Assembly (NCBI RefSeq): GCF_004116955.1
Contig: NZ_CP026362.1
Coordinates: 2,265,677 to 2,329,676 of the forward strand
From: Bacillus vallismortis
Lineage (GTDB): Bacteria > Bacillota > Bacilli > Bacillales > Bacillaceae
Length of the DNA: 64,000 bases
Direction: 5' to 3'
Numbering within the stretch: the stretch's first letter is position 1; each line of letters starts with the position of its first letter. The notes below the pieces were generated by a model. The model searched no databases and was not told the DNA's origin. It worked only from the letters and a program-made list of their open reading frames with translations. Positions 25,554 to 36,626 of the stretch are shown here, piece by piece. Position numbers and translations under genes: made by a program.

Positions 25554-26622
25554 CTTCTCTCACTAAGACAGGTTTTTCATACGTATTTGCCAGCTTACGC
25601 ATTTTCGCTTTTACCGCTTCAGGCGGCTCTACCTTTGGCGCGTCGGGATGAAGCAGCCACGATTTGACATAATGAGTATCGGACACCTTAAACATTGGCG
25701 GCTCCTGTTCAAAATCGATTTTCATCGCGTAAGAGCTCCGCAGCGCAAAAGCATCTCCTTTTGGCGGGTTTGTCAAATCAGGCGGCGTGCCCGGGATTGC
25801 AGTCAGCTGTTCTTCTCCTGAACTATCCAGTGTCGGCATAGATGCAAGAAGCCCCCACGTATATGGATGTCTCGGATCGTAGAAAATCTCGTCGACCGTA
25901 CCGGTTTCTACAATCTGTCCCGCGTACATGACAGCGACCCGGTCAGCAACGTTGGCCACAACACCAAGATCGTGTGTGATAAAGATGATGGATGTGTCAA
26001 TTTTCTTTTGCAAGTCCTTCATCAATTCAAGAATTTGCGCTTGTATCGTTACATCAAGAGCAGTTGTCGGCTCATCGGCGATCAAAAGCTTCGGATTCGC
26101 CGCAAGGGCCATGGCAATGACAACCCGCTGTCTCATTCCGCCTGAAAATTCGTGCGGAAATTGATTGACCCGTTTTTCCGGCATCGGGATACCGACTAAC
26201 TCCAGCAGTTCGATTGCGCGTTTTTTCGCCGCTTCCTTGGAAATCTTATCGTGTTTAAACAGCACTTCGGTAATTTGTTTGCCAACTTTCATCGTCGGAT
26301 TTAAAGAGGTCATCGGATCTTGGAATATCATCCCGATATCTTTTCCACGGACATTTTGCATCTCTTTTTCGGAAAGCGGCACCAGATCCTTGCCGTCAAA
26401 CAAGATCTCACCGCGCTTAAAATAACCCGGAGGCATTGGAATCAGCTTCATGATCGCTTGAGAGGTCACACTTTTTCCGGAACCTGATTCTCCGACGATA
26501 GCCAGTGTCTCCCCCTTATCCAGATGGAAATTCACCCCGCGGATCGCCTGAACCTCTCCGCCATATGTTTTAAATGAAATCGCTAAATCTTTTACTTCTA
26601 ATAGGCGTGTCACCCGTATCAC
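25546..26622 (-). CDS. oppD: Oligopeptide ABC transporter ATP-binding protein OppD
   Basis: 358 aa, second ABC ATPase of the Opp system. Walker [10 protein letters not shown], signature [14 protein letters not shown], Walker [13 protein letters not shown] and His switch ITHDLG are intact. The C-terminal oligopeptide-transport region includes HPYTWGLLASMPTL, but the usual cysteine cluster is replaced (DAFALRSSYAM), as in B. subtilis OppD. It lies 4 bp after oppC. Confidence 0.96.
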   Translation of the reverse strand: MIRVTRLLEVKDLAISFKTYGGEVQAIRGVNFHLDKGETLAIVGESGSGKSVTSQAIMKLIPMPPGYFKRGEILFDGKDLVPLSEKEMQNVRGKDIGMIFQDPMTSLNPTMKVGKQITEVLFKHDKISKEAAKKRAIELLELVGIPMPEKRVNQFPHEFSGGMRQRVVIAMALAANPKLLIADEPTTALDVTIQAQILELMKDLQKKIDTSIIFITHDLGVVANVADRVAVMYAGQIVETGTVDEIFYDPRHPYTWGLLASMPTLDSSGEEQLTAIPGTPPDLTNPPKGDAFALRSSYAMKIDFEQEPPMFKVSDTHYVKSWLLHPDAPKVEPPEAVKAKMRKLANTYEKPVLVREGE

Positions 26623-26626
26623 TCCC

Positions 26627-27544
26627 TTATTTACGTAACTTAGGATCCAATGCGTCTCTTAATCCGTCGCCGATCACGTTAAAGCCAAACATCGTAATGC
26701 AGATGAAACCGGCAGGGAAGAATAAACGCCACGGATAATAGGTCAAAGCAGGCAATCCGTCAGAAGCCATCGTTCCCCAGCTTGCCAGCGGAGCCGGAAC
26801 ACCAAGTCCCAAATAGCTTAAAAAGGCTTCTGTAAAAATCGCAGTCGGAACTGTCAATGTCATCGTAACCAAGATGGAACCCATTGCGTTTGGCACGATA
26901 TGTTTAAACAGCAGACGGGATGTTTTTGCACCAAGTGTCTGTGAAGCAAGCACATATTCCTGATTTTTCAGCTGCAGCACTTGCCCGCGTACGATTCTGG
27001 CCATATTAATCCAGCCCGTAATGGTCATGGCGATAATGATCGTTAACAGTCCTTTCGGCAGCACAACCATTAGTAGGATGACCATTAATAATGAAGGAAC
27101 AGCCCAAAGGATATCGGCGATACGCATCATAACTTCATCCGTTCTGCCTCCGCGGAAGCCTGAAATGCTTCCCCAAATCACGCCGATCAGCAAATCAAGA
27201 ACCGCGGCCGCTACACCGATAAAGATTGAGATTCGCGCACCTACCCATGTACGGACGAAAATGTCCCTTCCAAGGTCATCTGTTCCGAACCAATGATCTT
27301 TTGAAGGCGGCTTATCCGCATTTAAAAGATTAGTAGTCGAATAATCATACTTTGAGAACAGCGGCGCAAAGATCGCCATAAGGATAATAAGCACAATGAT
27401 GACAAGCCCGACCATCGCAAGCTTATTGCTGCGGAAACGAAGCATCGCATCTTTCCAGAGGGAAAGGCTCTTTTTACTGATTTTTTCGGCATCGCCGGCA
27501 TTCGCTGCGGCTGGTTCAAACAGGTTTTTTGGAATGTTTTGCAT
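26627..27544 (-). CDS. oppC: Oligopeptide ABC transporter permease OppC
   Basis: 305 aa, six predicted membrane segments. One segment lies near residue 40-60 (MVGLVIIVLIILMAIFAPLF), then a periplasm-side loop with KDHWFGTDDLGRDIF, the DppC/OppC hallmark. The EAA-type loop TLGAKTSRLLFKHIVPNAMGSILV contacts the ATPases. Pairs with OppB to form the channel. Three bases separate it from oppB. Confidence 0.95.
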   Translation of the reverse strand: MQNIPKNLFEPAAANAGDAEKISKKSLSLWKDAMLRFRSNKLAMVGLVIIVLIILMAIFAPLFSKYDYSTTNLLNADKPPSKDHWFGTDDLGRDIFVRTWVGARISIFIGVAAAVLDLLIGVIWGSISGFRGGRTDEVMMRIADILWAVPSLLMVILLMVVLPKGLLTIIIAMTITGWINMARIVRGQVLQLKNQEYVLASQTLGAKTSRLLFKHIVPNAMGSILVTMTLTVPTAIFTEAFLSYLGLGVPAPLASWGTMASDGLPALTYYPWRLFFPAGFICITMFGFNVIGDGLRDALDPKLRK

Positions 27545-27547
27545 GGC

Positions 27548-28483
27548 CTAGGCTCCTTTCTTTGCTTTGGAAAGCTTGATTCTTGGATCAATAATGCCGT
27601 ATAGCACGTCTACGATTAATACACACAATAACAGGATGACACTGAAGAACACTGTTACACCCATAATGACTGTATAATCACGGTTTGTAATACTGTTTAC
27701 GAAGTGCGAACCAAGCCCCGGGATCCCAAAAATCGTTTCAATAATGAAGCTTCCCGTTAAAACCTGCGCGGCCATTGGCCCCATATATGTAACGACTGGC
27801 AATAATGCGTTTCGGATGGCGTGCCGCACTGTAACTGCTGGACGGGACAGCCCTTTTGCTTTCGCTGTGCGAATATAATCACTGTTTAACACTTCGATCA
27901 TGCTTGAACGGGAAAGTCTGGCAATAAACGCCATCGGCATGGAAGCAAGTGCGATTGAAGGCAAAAAGGTGTATGCCCAGGACTCCCAACCCGCGACGGG
28001 AAACAGATCAAGCTTCATGGAGAACACATATTGCAAAACAGCCGCCATGATAAAGCTCGGAACTGAAATACCAAATATCGTTAAAATCGCGACGGTATAA
28101 TCCTGCCACTTGTTATGGTAAAGGGCTGCTATAACCCCAAACAATACACCAAACGCTAAAGCGAGGAGAATAGCTTCTGCTCCAAGAGTGAATGAAACGG
28201 GGAAACCTGAACTGATCAGGTCGTTAACACTCTGACCTTTATATTTAAATGACGGTCCGAAATCCCACATTGCAACTGATTTTAAATAACTGGCGTATTG
28301 TACAAACAGCGGCTTGTCCAAGCCATAATGCGTATTTAAGTTTGCTTCAATTTCAGGCGGAAGCTTTTTCTCACCTGAAAATGGCCCGCCCGGTGCTGCT
28401 TGCATTAAGAAGAATGTCACGGTTACAATCACAAATAATGTGATAATCATATAGACTAAGCGTCTTCCGATATATTTTAGCAA
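27548..28483 (-). CDS. oppB: Oligopeptide ABC transporter permease OppB
   Basis: 311 aa, six membrane segments, starting [21 protein letters not shown] in DppB/OppB style. It has the EAA-type loop [20 protein letters not shown] and the conserved [10 protein letters not shown] and [13 protein letters not shown] motifs. It forms the peptide channel with OppC. It follows oppA after about 107 bp containing a hairpin that probably lowers its expression relative to the binding protein. Confidence 0.95.
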   Translation of the reverse strand: MLKYIGRRLVYMIITLFVIVTVTFFLMQAAPGGPFSGEKKLPPEIEANLNTHYGLDKPLFVQYASYLKSVAMWDFGPSFKYKGQSVNDLISSGFPVSFTLGAEAILLALAFGVLFGVIAALYHNKWQDYTVAILTIFGISVPSFIMAAVLQYVFSMKLDLFPVAGWESWAYTFLPSIALASMPMAFIARLSRSSMIEVLNSDYIRTAKAKGLSRPAVTVRHAIRNALLPVVTYMGPMAAQVLTGSFIIETIFGIPGLGSHFVNSITNRDYTVIMGVTVFFSVILLLCVLIVDVLYGIIDPRIKLSKAKKGA

Positions 28484-28531
28484 GGGGGAACACCTCCATG
28501 ATTTTTACATTTTTTGTACTTTTCAGCAAGA

Positions 28532-28564
28532 AAGGTATATGGGAAATAAGTCCCCATATACCTT
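28532..28564 (-). terminator. Intercistronic hairpin between oppA and oppB
   Basis: AAGGTATATGGG...CCCATATACCTT 12-bp stem, 27 bp after the oppA stop, with a short TTTCTT after it on the minus strand. Likely a 3'-end stabiliser or leaky terminator giving excess binding protein. Confidence 0.75.
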
Positions 28565-28590
28565 GAGGTTTTTGTTTTCACAAATCTGAC

Positions 28591-30228
28591 TTATTGAAAG
28601 TACGCGTTTCTGAAATAAATTTCTCCGGTCCCAGTAAGGATGGTTCCTTTCAGATTTTCGTCCTGCACCCAAGGAATCGTATAAAAATAAATTGGCGCTA
28701 CCGGCATTTCATCAATGAAAATACCTTCTGCTTTTTTCAGCAGCTCCGCACGTTTTGTTGGATCTGTTTCAGTTTGCGACTGATTCAGAAGCTTTTTGAA
28801 TTCTGGATTTTCCCAGCCAGTATCGTTATTACCTCCGTCTTTGTCACGGAACAATTCAAGGAAGTTAATAGGGTCGTTGAAGTCGCCAAGCCAGCCCATA
28901 CGGCCGATTTGATAATCTTGGCTGTGAAGCTTATCAATATAAACATTCCATTCTGAGTTATCAAGTTCAACATTCACGCCTAAATCTTTCTTCCACATTT
29001 CTTGGACAGCTTGAGCGATTTTGGCATGTGCGTCATCAGTGTTATAAGACAATTTGATTTTCGGCAGGTCAGACGCCTTGCTTAAGCCCATTTCTTTCAG
29101 GCCTTTTTCAAGGTATTCTTTTGCCGTTTTGATATCATTGTCTTTGAAATAGCCTTCTTTGTTATCTTCAAATCCCTTCATTGTCGGCGGCACCGCAGCC
29201 ATTGCCGGGATTTGTTCTCCTTGTGTAATATTTTTAACAATCGATTGGCGGTTAATCGCATAGGATAATGCTTTACGGATATTGACGTTGTCTAACGGCT
29301 TCGCTTCAGTATTGAATTTGTACCAATACACACCTGCCATTGGCTCAACATGTAAAGAACCGTCTTTTTTCAGGGTAGGGAGCGATTCAGTCGGAAGCTG
29401 TCCGAGCGGCAAACCGGCCCAATCAAGTTCACCAGCTTGGTATTTTTTCAGTTCTGTATTGTTATTGTTGATCATCACCATTTTAATTTTCTTCAGTTTG
29501 ACTTTGTCTTCTTCCCAATACTGGTCATTTTTCTCAAGAGTAATAGATCCGCTGTGTTTCCATGCCGTCATTTTGAACGGGCCGTTTGAAACATAATCGT
29601 CTCCGGCATTTGTGTTCCATTTTTTATTTTTCTCAGCTATTTTCTTGTTAATTGGCATATACGTATAGAATGCAGTTAATTCTGTGAAATATGGAGTCGG
29701 GTTATTTAACTCAACCTTTAGCGTTTTGTCATTTACAGCTTTTACAGCCACATCATCAAGGCTGCCTTTTCCTTTGTTCGCCGCTTCAGCACCTTTTATG
29801 TAATAAAGCTGATAAGCGTATTGCGATTCATTATTAGGGTCAAGCGCCCATTTCCAGGCATATTCAAAGTCTTCCGCTGTTACCGGGTCTCCATTAGACC
29901 ATTTCACACCATCTCGAATAGTGAATGTATAAGTTTTGCCGTCCTTGCTTGTTTCAATTTTAGATGCCATGCCTTCTTCTGGCTCACCATCAGCGTTCAT
30001 GCGTGTCAATCCTTCAAAAGTCTGACGGATGACCCCGCCTGATACTGAATCATTTGCCAATCCCGGATGTAAGGAGAACGGCTCAGTTTTAATATTAATG
30101 TTAAGCGTCGTCTTTCCTTTGCTGTCCTTTTTCCCCTCACCGTTTGATCCGCCGCCGCCAAAGCCGCACGCGCTCAATACGAGAGTGAAAATAAGCATCA
30201 ACGTGACAATCGACCAACGTTTTTTCAT
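28591..30228 (-). CDS. oppA: Oligopeptide-binding lipoprotein OppA
   Basis: 545 aa. A signal peptide with lipobox LVLSACGFGG (Cys near residue 21) anchors it outside the membrane. The mature part is a SBP_bac_5-family peptide receptor (GVIRQTFEGLTRMN, FTIRDGVKWSNGDPVTAEDFEYAWK). It binds short peptides, including extracellular Phr signals, and passes them to OppBC. First gene of the opp operon, divergent from trpS. ATG preceded by TAGGGGG. Confidence 0.96.
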   Translation of the reverse strand: MKKRWSIVTLMLIFTLVLSACGFGGGGSNGEGKKDSKGKTTLNINIKTEPFSLHPGLANDSVSGGVIRQTFEGLTRMNADGEPEEGMASKIETSKDGKTYTFTIRDGVKWSNGDPVTAEDFEYAWKWALDPNNESQYAYQLYYIKGAEAANKGKGSLDDVAVKAVNDKTLKVELNNPTPYFTELTAFYTYMPINKKIAEKNKKWNTNAGDDYVSNGPFKMTAWKHSGSITLEKNDQYWEEDKVKLKKIKMVMINNNNTELKKYQAGELDWAGLPLGQLPTESLPTLKKDGSLHVEPMAGVYWYKFNTEAKPLDNVNIRKALSYAINRQSIVKNITQGEQIPAMAAVPPTMKGFEDNKEGYFKDNDIKTAKEYLEKGLKEMGLSKASDLPKIKLSYNTDDAHAKIAQAVQEMWKKDLGVNVELDNSEWNVYIDKLHSQDYQIGRMGWLGDFNDPINFLELFRDKDGGNNDTGWENPEFKKLLNQSQTETDPTKRAELLKKAEGIFIDEMPVAPIYFYTIPWVQDENLKGTILTGTGEIYFRNAYFQ

Positions 30229-30383
30229 ATTCGCAAACCCCCTAAATAATAATTTTTCAGCTCCTTACGGCTAAATCCTCAGAAATATCAGACAAATGAA
30301 CCTGTGTTTCCATAACTTTTATTCTGTTCCGTCTTTTCTGATTATTTTTGTAAAAAAGCTGTAACAATAGAGTGAACAAGTTC

Positions 30384-30412
30384 ATTATAATGAAACAAAT
30401 AATTTATTGCAA
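30384..30412 (-). promoter_or_regulatory. opp operon sigma-A promoter with overlapping ScoC-like box
   Basis: Minus-strand TTGCAA, 17 bp, TATAAT, about 155 bp before oppA. AATATTATT (30411-30419), matching the ScoC/Hpr consensus RATANTATY, overlaps the -35 element. ScoC is known to repress opp. Between this and the trpS promoter (30420-30656) I see only AT-rich sequence. Confidence 0.7.
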
Positions 30413-30656
30413 TATTATTTTATCAATTTAAAATATTAGAACTTCGTTAGTTTTTCTTCCACGAACATAATATCCTTCTACCGATTAAAGCATAAATTGA
30501 TTAAAACCTATTTTGCCAGTTTTCTTCCCATATTGCTTTTTACATATAATATCTAGCTATTTTCATGCTGATAGAAGTTATCATTTAGGCGGTTTTACAG
30601 TACCCGGGGTATTGATATCATTACAATGTTACTCGGAAAAAGAATGTTTTTTCATG

Positions 30657-30685
30657 ATGACAATTGGTTATAATTGATTTATAAT
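30657..30685 (+). promoter_or_regulatory. trpS sigma-A promoter
   Basis: ATGACA, 17 bp, TATAAT, immediately upstream of the T-box leader. Confidence 0.75.
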
Positions 30686-30689
30686 GAAG

Positions 30690-30945
30690 CAATCAAAAGA
30701 AAAGCGTGCTATGAAAAAGAGTAGTACACATTTCACCTGTTTGAAGAGAGTCTGCGGTGCTGGGAGCAGATAACGGGCAATGTGGAATGGACTTTGGAGC
30801 AGCTGACCGAATCCGAAAAGTAGGCTCAGCCGGAGCAGTCTCCGTTAAAAACGTCAGAGTGATTCCATTTTAATGGAATAATCAGGGTGGTACCACGGTT
30901 CATTCGTCCCTTTTTTACAGGGGAAGAGTGAGCCTTTTTTATTAT
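30690..30945 (+). promoter_or_regulatory. Tryptophan T-box leader with terminator/antiterminator
   Basis: A leader of about 250 nt. The conserved T-box AGGGTGGTACCACGG at about 30885-30899 pairs with the tRNA acceptor end. A terminator stem follows, GTTCATTCGTCCC...GGGGAAGAGTGAGCC then TTTTTT. TGG triplets in the specifier-loop region (about 30784-30799) fit tRNA-Trp. Uncharged tRNA-Trp stabilises the antiterminator and allows trpS transcription. Confidence 0.93.
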
Positions 30946-30952
30946 GTTTTAA

Positions 30953-31963
<1,011 letters not shown>

Positions 31964-31965
31964 TC

Positions 31966-31997
31966 AAAAAACCGCTCTTGGCAAAGAGCGGTTTTTT
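31966..31997. terminator. Bidirectional terminator between trpS and yjbA
   Basis: AAAAAACCGCTCTT...AAGAGCGGTTTTTT stem with a 4-nt loop. Confidence 0.93.
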
Positions 31998-32750
31998 TCA
32001 GTTTACCTTTGATTCGTTTTCCATTTCCCATAGCTTTTCGAAAAAAGGCTGTCCTTTTATCAGGTTTTCGCAAAAAGCCAAATGCTTGTCCGACCAGCCT
32101 TCAATTGTTTCGTTATACAGCATGTCCCAAATCTCTTCAAAGCTCATCCGTTTGATTTGTTCATACATATGCGGGTTCCATTCTGTATACCAGTAGCCGA
32201 TTTCAGCGCGGTTATTCAGCCCTTTTAATTGATCCAGCGCCATAAACATCAGCTGCTTGATTTGCCGTTCTTTTCTTGTCAGCCCTCTGACGTGCTCTGG
32301 TGCTAATGATAAAATGTGATATTCTTTGGAGGATTCGAGCTTCTTTGCTTCAAATTCATATGTTTCAGGCTCTACATCTTTTACCATTTCATAAACGAGC
32401 TGCTCCTGTCTTGGGATCAGGCGGCTTTTTCTGACAGGGATTGTGTAGCCGATTGTGTCGACAGCCAAAATGCCAATTCCGTCTGTTACGACAAAACAAT
32501 ACTCAAGCTTTGTCCGCTCATGATTTTTCCGAATGTACGATTTTTGATGTACGTCGTCAAGCAACCCTTTCGGAAGCTCAGACAAATCATTCTCTATGTA
32601 ATGAAACAGAACCGACGGTACCCTTAACAGCGGCACTTGATCCAAAAGCTCAACCGTATCTTCTTTGCGCCATTCATGAAAGTGGCATACATTGTAGCCA
32701 TTTTCTTCCCCTTCAAACCAATTGACCCACACATCATGAAGAAATAACAT
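31998..32750 (-). CDS. yjbA: Conserved protein YjbA (DUF3603 family)
   Basis: 250 aa from the ATG at 32750, which follows GAGGGG; an in-frame start at 32786 adds 12 residues but has no good ribosome site. Soluble, no membrane segments. Conserved-looking blocks are [24 protein letters not shown] at the N-terminus and [26 protein letters not shown] near the C-terminus. I recognise it by position and sequence as YjbA. The function is unknown. Confidence 0.82.
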   Translation of the reverse strand: MLFLHDVWVNWFEGEENGYNVCHFHEWRKEDTVELLDQVPLLRVPSVLFHYIENDLSELPKGLLDDVHQKSYIRKNHERTKLEYCFVVTDGIGILAVDTIGYTIPVRKSRLIPRQEQLVYEMVKDVEPETYEFEAKKLESSKEYHILSLAPEHVRGLTRKERQIKQLMFMALDQLKGLNNRAEIGYWYTEWNPHMYEQIKRMSFEEIWDMLYNETIEGWSDKHLAFCENLIKGQPFFEKLWEMENESKVN

Positions 32751-32864
32751 CTCTAACCCCTCACTTTTATAAAAACTGTTGTCCACAGTATAGGCAAGGC
32801 ACAGAGAAATTATTCCAAAGAGATTGAGGAAATCTGGAATCGCTGGGTTTATATCAGAATCACA

Positions 32865-32912
32865 AAAAGCAGATCTCTTTGTAGATTTTCTACCAAAAAG
32901 AGATCTGCTTTT
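32865..32912 (-). terminator. app operon terminator
   Basis: AAAAGCAGATCTCTTT...AAAGAGATCTGCTTTT, 16-bp arms with a 16-nt loop, in the interval between appC and yjbA. Symmetrical, so it works on either strand. Confidence 0.88.
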
Positions 32913-32955
32913 CTTCTGATTTCGTTATATTTCATAACAAATATTGTTTTCATTT

Positions 32956-33870
32956 TTATTTAATATTCTTTGGGTCCAATGCATCCCGCAGGCCATCACC
33001 GACAAAGTTGAAGCATAAAACAGTCAATAAAATTAATAGCCCGGGAAATAATGGGTACCACCATGCTTGAATCATTAATGTAAAGTTTTGAGCATCCTGA
33101 AGCATGTTTCCCCAGCTTGCGATTGGCGGCTGGATACCGAAGCCCAAATAGCTTAAGGTTGATTCAGCTAATATGACACTGCCTACTTTTAAAGTAGCGG
33201 AGACAATAATCGGCCCGATACAATTCGGTAAAATATGCGAAAAAATAATTTTATGATTTTTGGTGCCGATTGTTTTAGCAGCCAATACAAATTCTCTTGA
33301 CCTAAGAGATAGGAACTCACTTCTGACAAGCCTAGCTGTTGTGGTCCAGCCTGTCAGAGAAAAAATTAAAATTAATTTATCCATCCCCGGTTGAAAAATT
33401 GTCACCAAGGTAATAAGAAGAAAAATATCCGGAATAGATAAGACTACATCGACTACCCTCATCAATACAGCATCTACTATCCCTTTAAAGTACCCCGCTA
33501 AGGCGCCCACAACGGTACCTATCGTAATGGCACCAATTACTGAAACAAAACCGACCAATAAAGACACACGAGCTCCGTATAACACCCTTGTAAATATATC
33601 GCGCCCAAACTTATCTGTCCCCATTAGATTTTTAGAACTTGGAGGCTTCAGTTTATTTAAAAGAGATTGACTCTCAGGTGAATAAGGCGCAATAAAAGGG
33701 GCGAAGACCGCCATTAAAATAATAACTGTTAATATGATACCTCCAACAACAGCAAGTTTATTTTTGAAGAACTTCTCAAAAAAGATCCTAGTCATTGTCT
33801 CTGGTTTTTTTCTAATATTTTCTTTTAGCTTTACCTCATTAGAGGGAGCTACAGTGTTTGGATGTGTCAT
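32956..33870 (-). CDS. appC: Oligopeptide ABC transporter permease AppC
   Basis: 304 aa, six membrane segments, DppC/OppC type: [27 protein letters not shown], then [21 protein letters not shown], then the ATPase-contact loop [24 protein letters not shown]. It forms the channel of the App system with AppB. Last gene of appDFABC; base composition is more AT-rich than the opp genes, suggesting less codon optimisation. Confidence 0.94.
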   Translation of the reverse strand: MTHPNTVAPSNEVKLKENIRKKPETMTRIFFEKFFKNKLAVVGGIILTVIILMAVFAPFIAPYSPESQSLLNKLKPPSSKNLMGTDKFGRDIFTRVLYGARVSLLVGFVSVIGAITIGTVVGALAGYFKGIVDAVLMRVVDVVLSIPDIFLLITLVTIFQPGMDKLILIFSLTGWTTTARLVRSEFLSLRSREFVLAAKTIGTKNHKIIFSHILPNCIGPIIVSATLKVGSVILAESTLSYLGFGIQPPIASWGNMLQDAQNFTLMIQAWWYPLFPGLLILLTVLCFNFVGDGLRDALDPKNIK

Positions 33871-33885
33871 ATGCGTCTCCCCCTT

Positions 33886-34836
33886 TTAATATTCAATACG
33901 CGGATCAACTAAAGCATACAAAATATCCGCAATTAAGTTACCCAGTACAACCAAAACAGCAGAAATAACAGTCATGGCCATAATAACCGGATAATCTCGC
34001 GAGAATGCCGAATCAATAAATAACTTGCCTAATCCCGGCCAAGTAAAAATCTGCTCAACCACGACAGCACCACCAATAAATGATGGAATCATCAATCCGA
34101 AAATTGTAATAACAGGCAGAAGTCCATTTCTCAAGCCATGTTTGAAAATAACTTTATTTTCTTTAAACCCTTTTGACCGAGCTGTTCTTATATAATCTTG
34201 CTTTAATACATCGAGCATACTTGAACGTGTATATCGAGTAATACCGGCCATATCAGCAGTTGCTAAAACAAATGCAGGCAAAATTATATGATGGAGCCTG
34301 TCAAGTATGCTAAAGTCAGCGTTTAATGTGCTGACGCCCCCTGTAGGAAACCAGCCGAGATTTACAGAAAGAATCATGATAAGAATTAATCCGAACCAGA
34401 AATTTGGTATTGCCAGTCCTAAAAATGATGTGACAGTAATCCCATAATCAAGTTTAGAATAAGGGCGTTTTGCGGAAAGAACTCCGAAAGGAATTGAAAT
34501 CAGAAGAGCAACAAGAGTTGAAAACACCATAAGCACCAAAGTATTCGGTAAACGTGAAAGGATTAGATCAGAAACTGGTGTACCCTTTTTCACAATAGAT
34601 GTCCCAAAGTCACCTTGAAGCATATTTCCTAGCCATTTTAAGTATTGAACAGGTTCCGGGTCATTGAGTCCATACTTTTCAATAAATTTCGCTCTGTCAG
34701 CCTGACTGATTGTTGGATCCATCATTAGTGACATCGGGTCACCCGGTGCCGCTTTCATTATCGCAAATGATAATATTGTAATGCCTAAAAGAATTGGCAG
34801 AGACATTAATGTTCGACGAACAATATATGTAACCAT
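33886..34836 (-). CDS. appB: Oligopeptide ABC transporter permease AppB
   Basis: 316 aa, six membrane segments, DppB/OppB type starting MVTYIVRRTLMSLPILLGITILSF. It shows MKAAPGDPMSLMMDP, GLNDPEPVQYLKWLGNMLQGDFG and the EAA loop TARSKGFKENKVIFKHGLRNGLLPV. It lies 15 bp upstream of appC and about 75 bp after appA, with a hairpin in the gap. Confidence 0.94.
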   Translation of the reverse strand: MVTYIVRRTLMSLPILLGITILSFAIMKAAPGDPMSLMMDPTISQADRAKFIEKYGLNDPEPVQYLKWLGNMLQGDFGTSIVKKGTPVSDLILSRLPNTLVLMVFSTLVALLISIPFGVLSAKRPYSKLDYGITVTSFLGLAIPNFWFGLILIMILSVNLGWFPTGGVSTLNADFSILDRLHHIILPAFVLATADMAGITRYTRSSMLDVLKQDYIRTARSKGFKENKVIFKHGLRNGLLPVITIFGLMIPSFIGGAVVVEQIFTWPGLGKLFIDSAFSRDYPVIMAMTVISAVLVVLGNLIADILYALVDPRIEY

Positions 34837-34866
34837 ATTCTTGTCCCCTTTTCTAAAATAGGATAA

Positions 34867-34895
34867 AGAGGAAAGGATGCAGGATCCTCACCTCT
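34867..34895 (-). terminator. Intercistronic hairpin between appA and appB
   Basis: AGAGG-AA-AGGAT...ATCCT-CA-CCTCT two-part stem, placed like the hairpin between oppA and oppB. It is followed by TTTATCC on the minus strand, so it may be a leaky terminator or stabiliser. Confidence 0.55.
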
Positions 34896-34910
34896 CTAGG
34901 GATTTCATTA

Positions 34911-36539
34911 TTATTGTTCAAGCCACCATTTTTCAATATGATATAAGTCATTTTTGGGATGGAATACATAGCCATGCATGTTTGTCGGAATTGCCCTGTG
35001 ATAATTGTAATAAAACAGGAATGAATAAGGCTGATCCTCTGCAATCAATTTATAGATTTCTTCATATTTTTTCTGATATTCTTTTCTGTCTGTAATTGAT
35101 TTAGCTTCTTCTAAAAGTTTATCGACTTTAGGATTCTTATACCATATGTTGTTTAATCCGTTCTTAGATTGACTGGAGTGGAAAATCGAAAATTGATCTG
35201 GGAATGTAGCCAAGCTCCATCCTAGAAGTAATGCATCATAATCCCAATTCGGTGCGCTTGTTTGTTCAATAAGAGCACTAAATTCTACTATTTGTGGTTT
35301 TGCTTCAATTCCTACTTCTTTAAGTTGCTGCTGAACGACAACTGCTAAATCTTCCCGCATCTTATTCCCTTGGTTCGTTTTAATCGTAAATGAGAATTTC
35401 TTTCCATCCTTATCAAGGTAACCGTCTCCGTCTGTATCTTTCCATCCCGCTTCTTTCAATAGTTTCTTAGCTTTTTTAGGATTGTAATCAAATGTAGGTA
35501 CATCACTTTTCGGGTAATTCCAAGATAGCGGACTTTCAGGAACGTTTGCAACTTCACCATCACCGTTTAACACCTGATCTACCATTGCTTTTCGATCAAG
35601 TGCATGCGTAAGAGCTTGGCGGACTTTTTTGTCTTTAAATAATTCATTTTTCTCATTCCAACCAATGTAACTGTAGTTCAAACCAAGATCTGATTTAACT
35701 TCTACATTATCAAATGTCTTGACTGTCTCGAAATCAGTACCTGGAACAACAAAGAAATCAATATCTCCAGCCTTTAACTGCGCAACAGCTGCATTTGAAT
35801 CCGGGATCGTTTTTACTGTAACTGTATCTAAATAAGGTCTTCCGCCGTAATAATCTTCATTGGCTTCAAGTTTTACATAATCTCCTTTTTTCCATTCAGC
35901 AAACTTGAATGGACCCGAGCCAATTGGATTCTTCCTATTAAACTCATTTTCGCCTAATTCTGAAACTGGCACTTTCCCTAAAATGTGTTTAGGCAGAATA
36001 CCGTAACTATCTAAAACAACATTGTAAAAATACGCATCCTTTTTCTTTAGTTTAAATTCAACTTCATAATCACCTTTTTTCGTCACTGACTCAAGTGACT
36101 CAAAACCCGATCCGCGTTCACCATTATAATCTTTATTTAAGGGGATGCTGTATGTGAAAACAACATCATCCGCTGTAAGCTCTTTTCCGTCATGAAATTT
36201 TACACCTTTTCTAATCTTGACATTATAAGTCAGTCCATCCTTGGATTCCGTCACTTTCTCGGCTAGCGCAGGCTTCACATTTAATTTTTCATCTGTTTCT
36301 AATAATGTGCTATAGATCATCCCTTCAATATCTGAACTGGAGACATCTGTTGAATAAAGTGGATTAAACAAAGTTGGCTCCCCAGTTGAACCCACAACCA
36401 AATCCCCGCCTTGCTGCGGTTTTCCGTTTGATTTTTTCTCGCTGCTGCTGCTCGATTTTGATCCGGAGCAGGCTGATAAAAAGATGGCCAGAACCATCAA
36501 TACACTTAGCATCATCAGTGCGGTTTTCCGTCTTTTCAT
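34911..36539 (-). CDS. appA: Oligopeptide-binding lipoprotein AppA, intact
   Basis: 542 aa. The signal peptide MKRRKTALMMLSVLMVLAIF ends in the lipobox LSACSGS. A Ser/Lys-rich linker and the SBP_bac_5 domain follow (GDLVVGSTGEPTLFNPLYST; VKIRKGVKFHDGKELTADDVVFTYS). It captures peptides, including longer ones than OppA prefers, for AppBCDF. The reading frame is uninterrupted here, whereas B. subtilis 168 is known to carry a frameshift in appA that silences the system. Confidence 0.95.
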   Translation of the reverse strand: MKRRKTALMMLSVLMVLAIFLSACSGSKSSSSSEKKSNGKPQQGGDLVVGSTGEPTLFNPLYSTDVSSSDIEGMIYSTLLETDEKLNVKPALAEKVTESKDGLTYNVKIRKGVKFHDGKELTADDVVFTYSIPLNKDYNGERGSGFESLESVTKKGDYEVEFKLKKKDAYFYNVVLDSYGILPKHILGKVPVSELGENEFNRKNPIGSGPFKFAEWKKGDYVKLEANEDYYGGRPYLDTVTVKTIPDSNAAVAQLKAGDIDFFVVPGTDFETVKTFDNVEVKSDLGLNYSYIGWNEKNELFKDKKVRQALTHALDRKAMVDQVLNGDGEVANVPESPLSWNYPKSDVPTFDYNPKKAKKLLKEAGWKDTDGDGYLDKDGKKFSFTIKTNQGNKMREDLAVVVQQQLKEVGIEAKPQIVEFSALIEQTSAPNWDYDALLLGWSLATFPDQFSIFHSSQSKNGLNNIWYKNPKVDKLLEEAKSITDRKEYQKKYEEIYKLIAEDQPYSFLFYYNYHRAIPTNMHGYVFHPKNDLYHIEKWWLEQ

Positions 36540-36626
36540 TCAATATTCCCCCTCTTGAAATGTTCGTTCTTCTAAGCTGTTGTTTATGTAGTGTGCATAC
36601 CCCCTCTCAAAGCTGTGCGGGCAACA

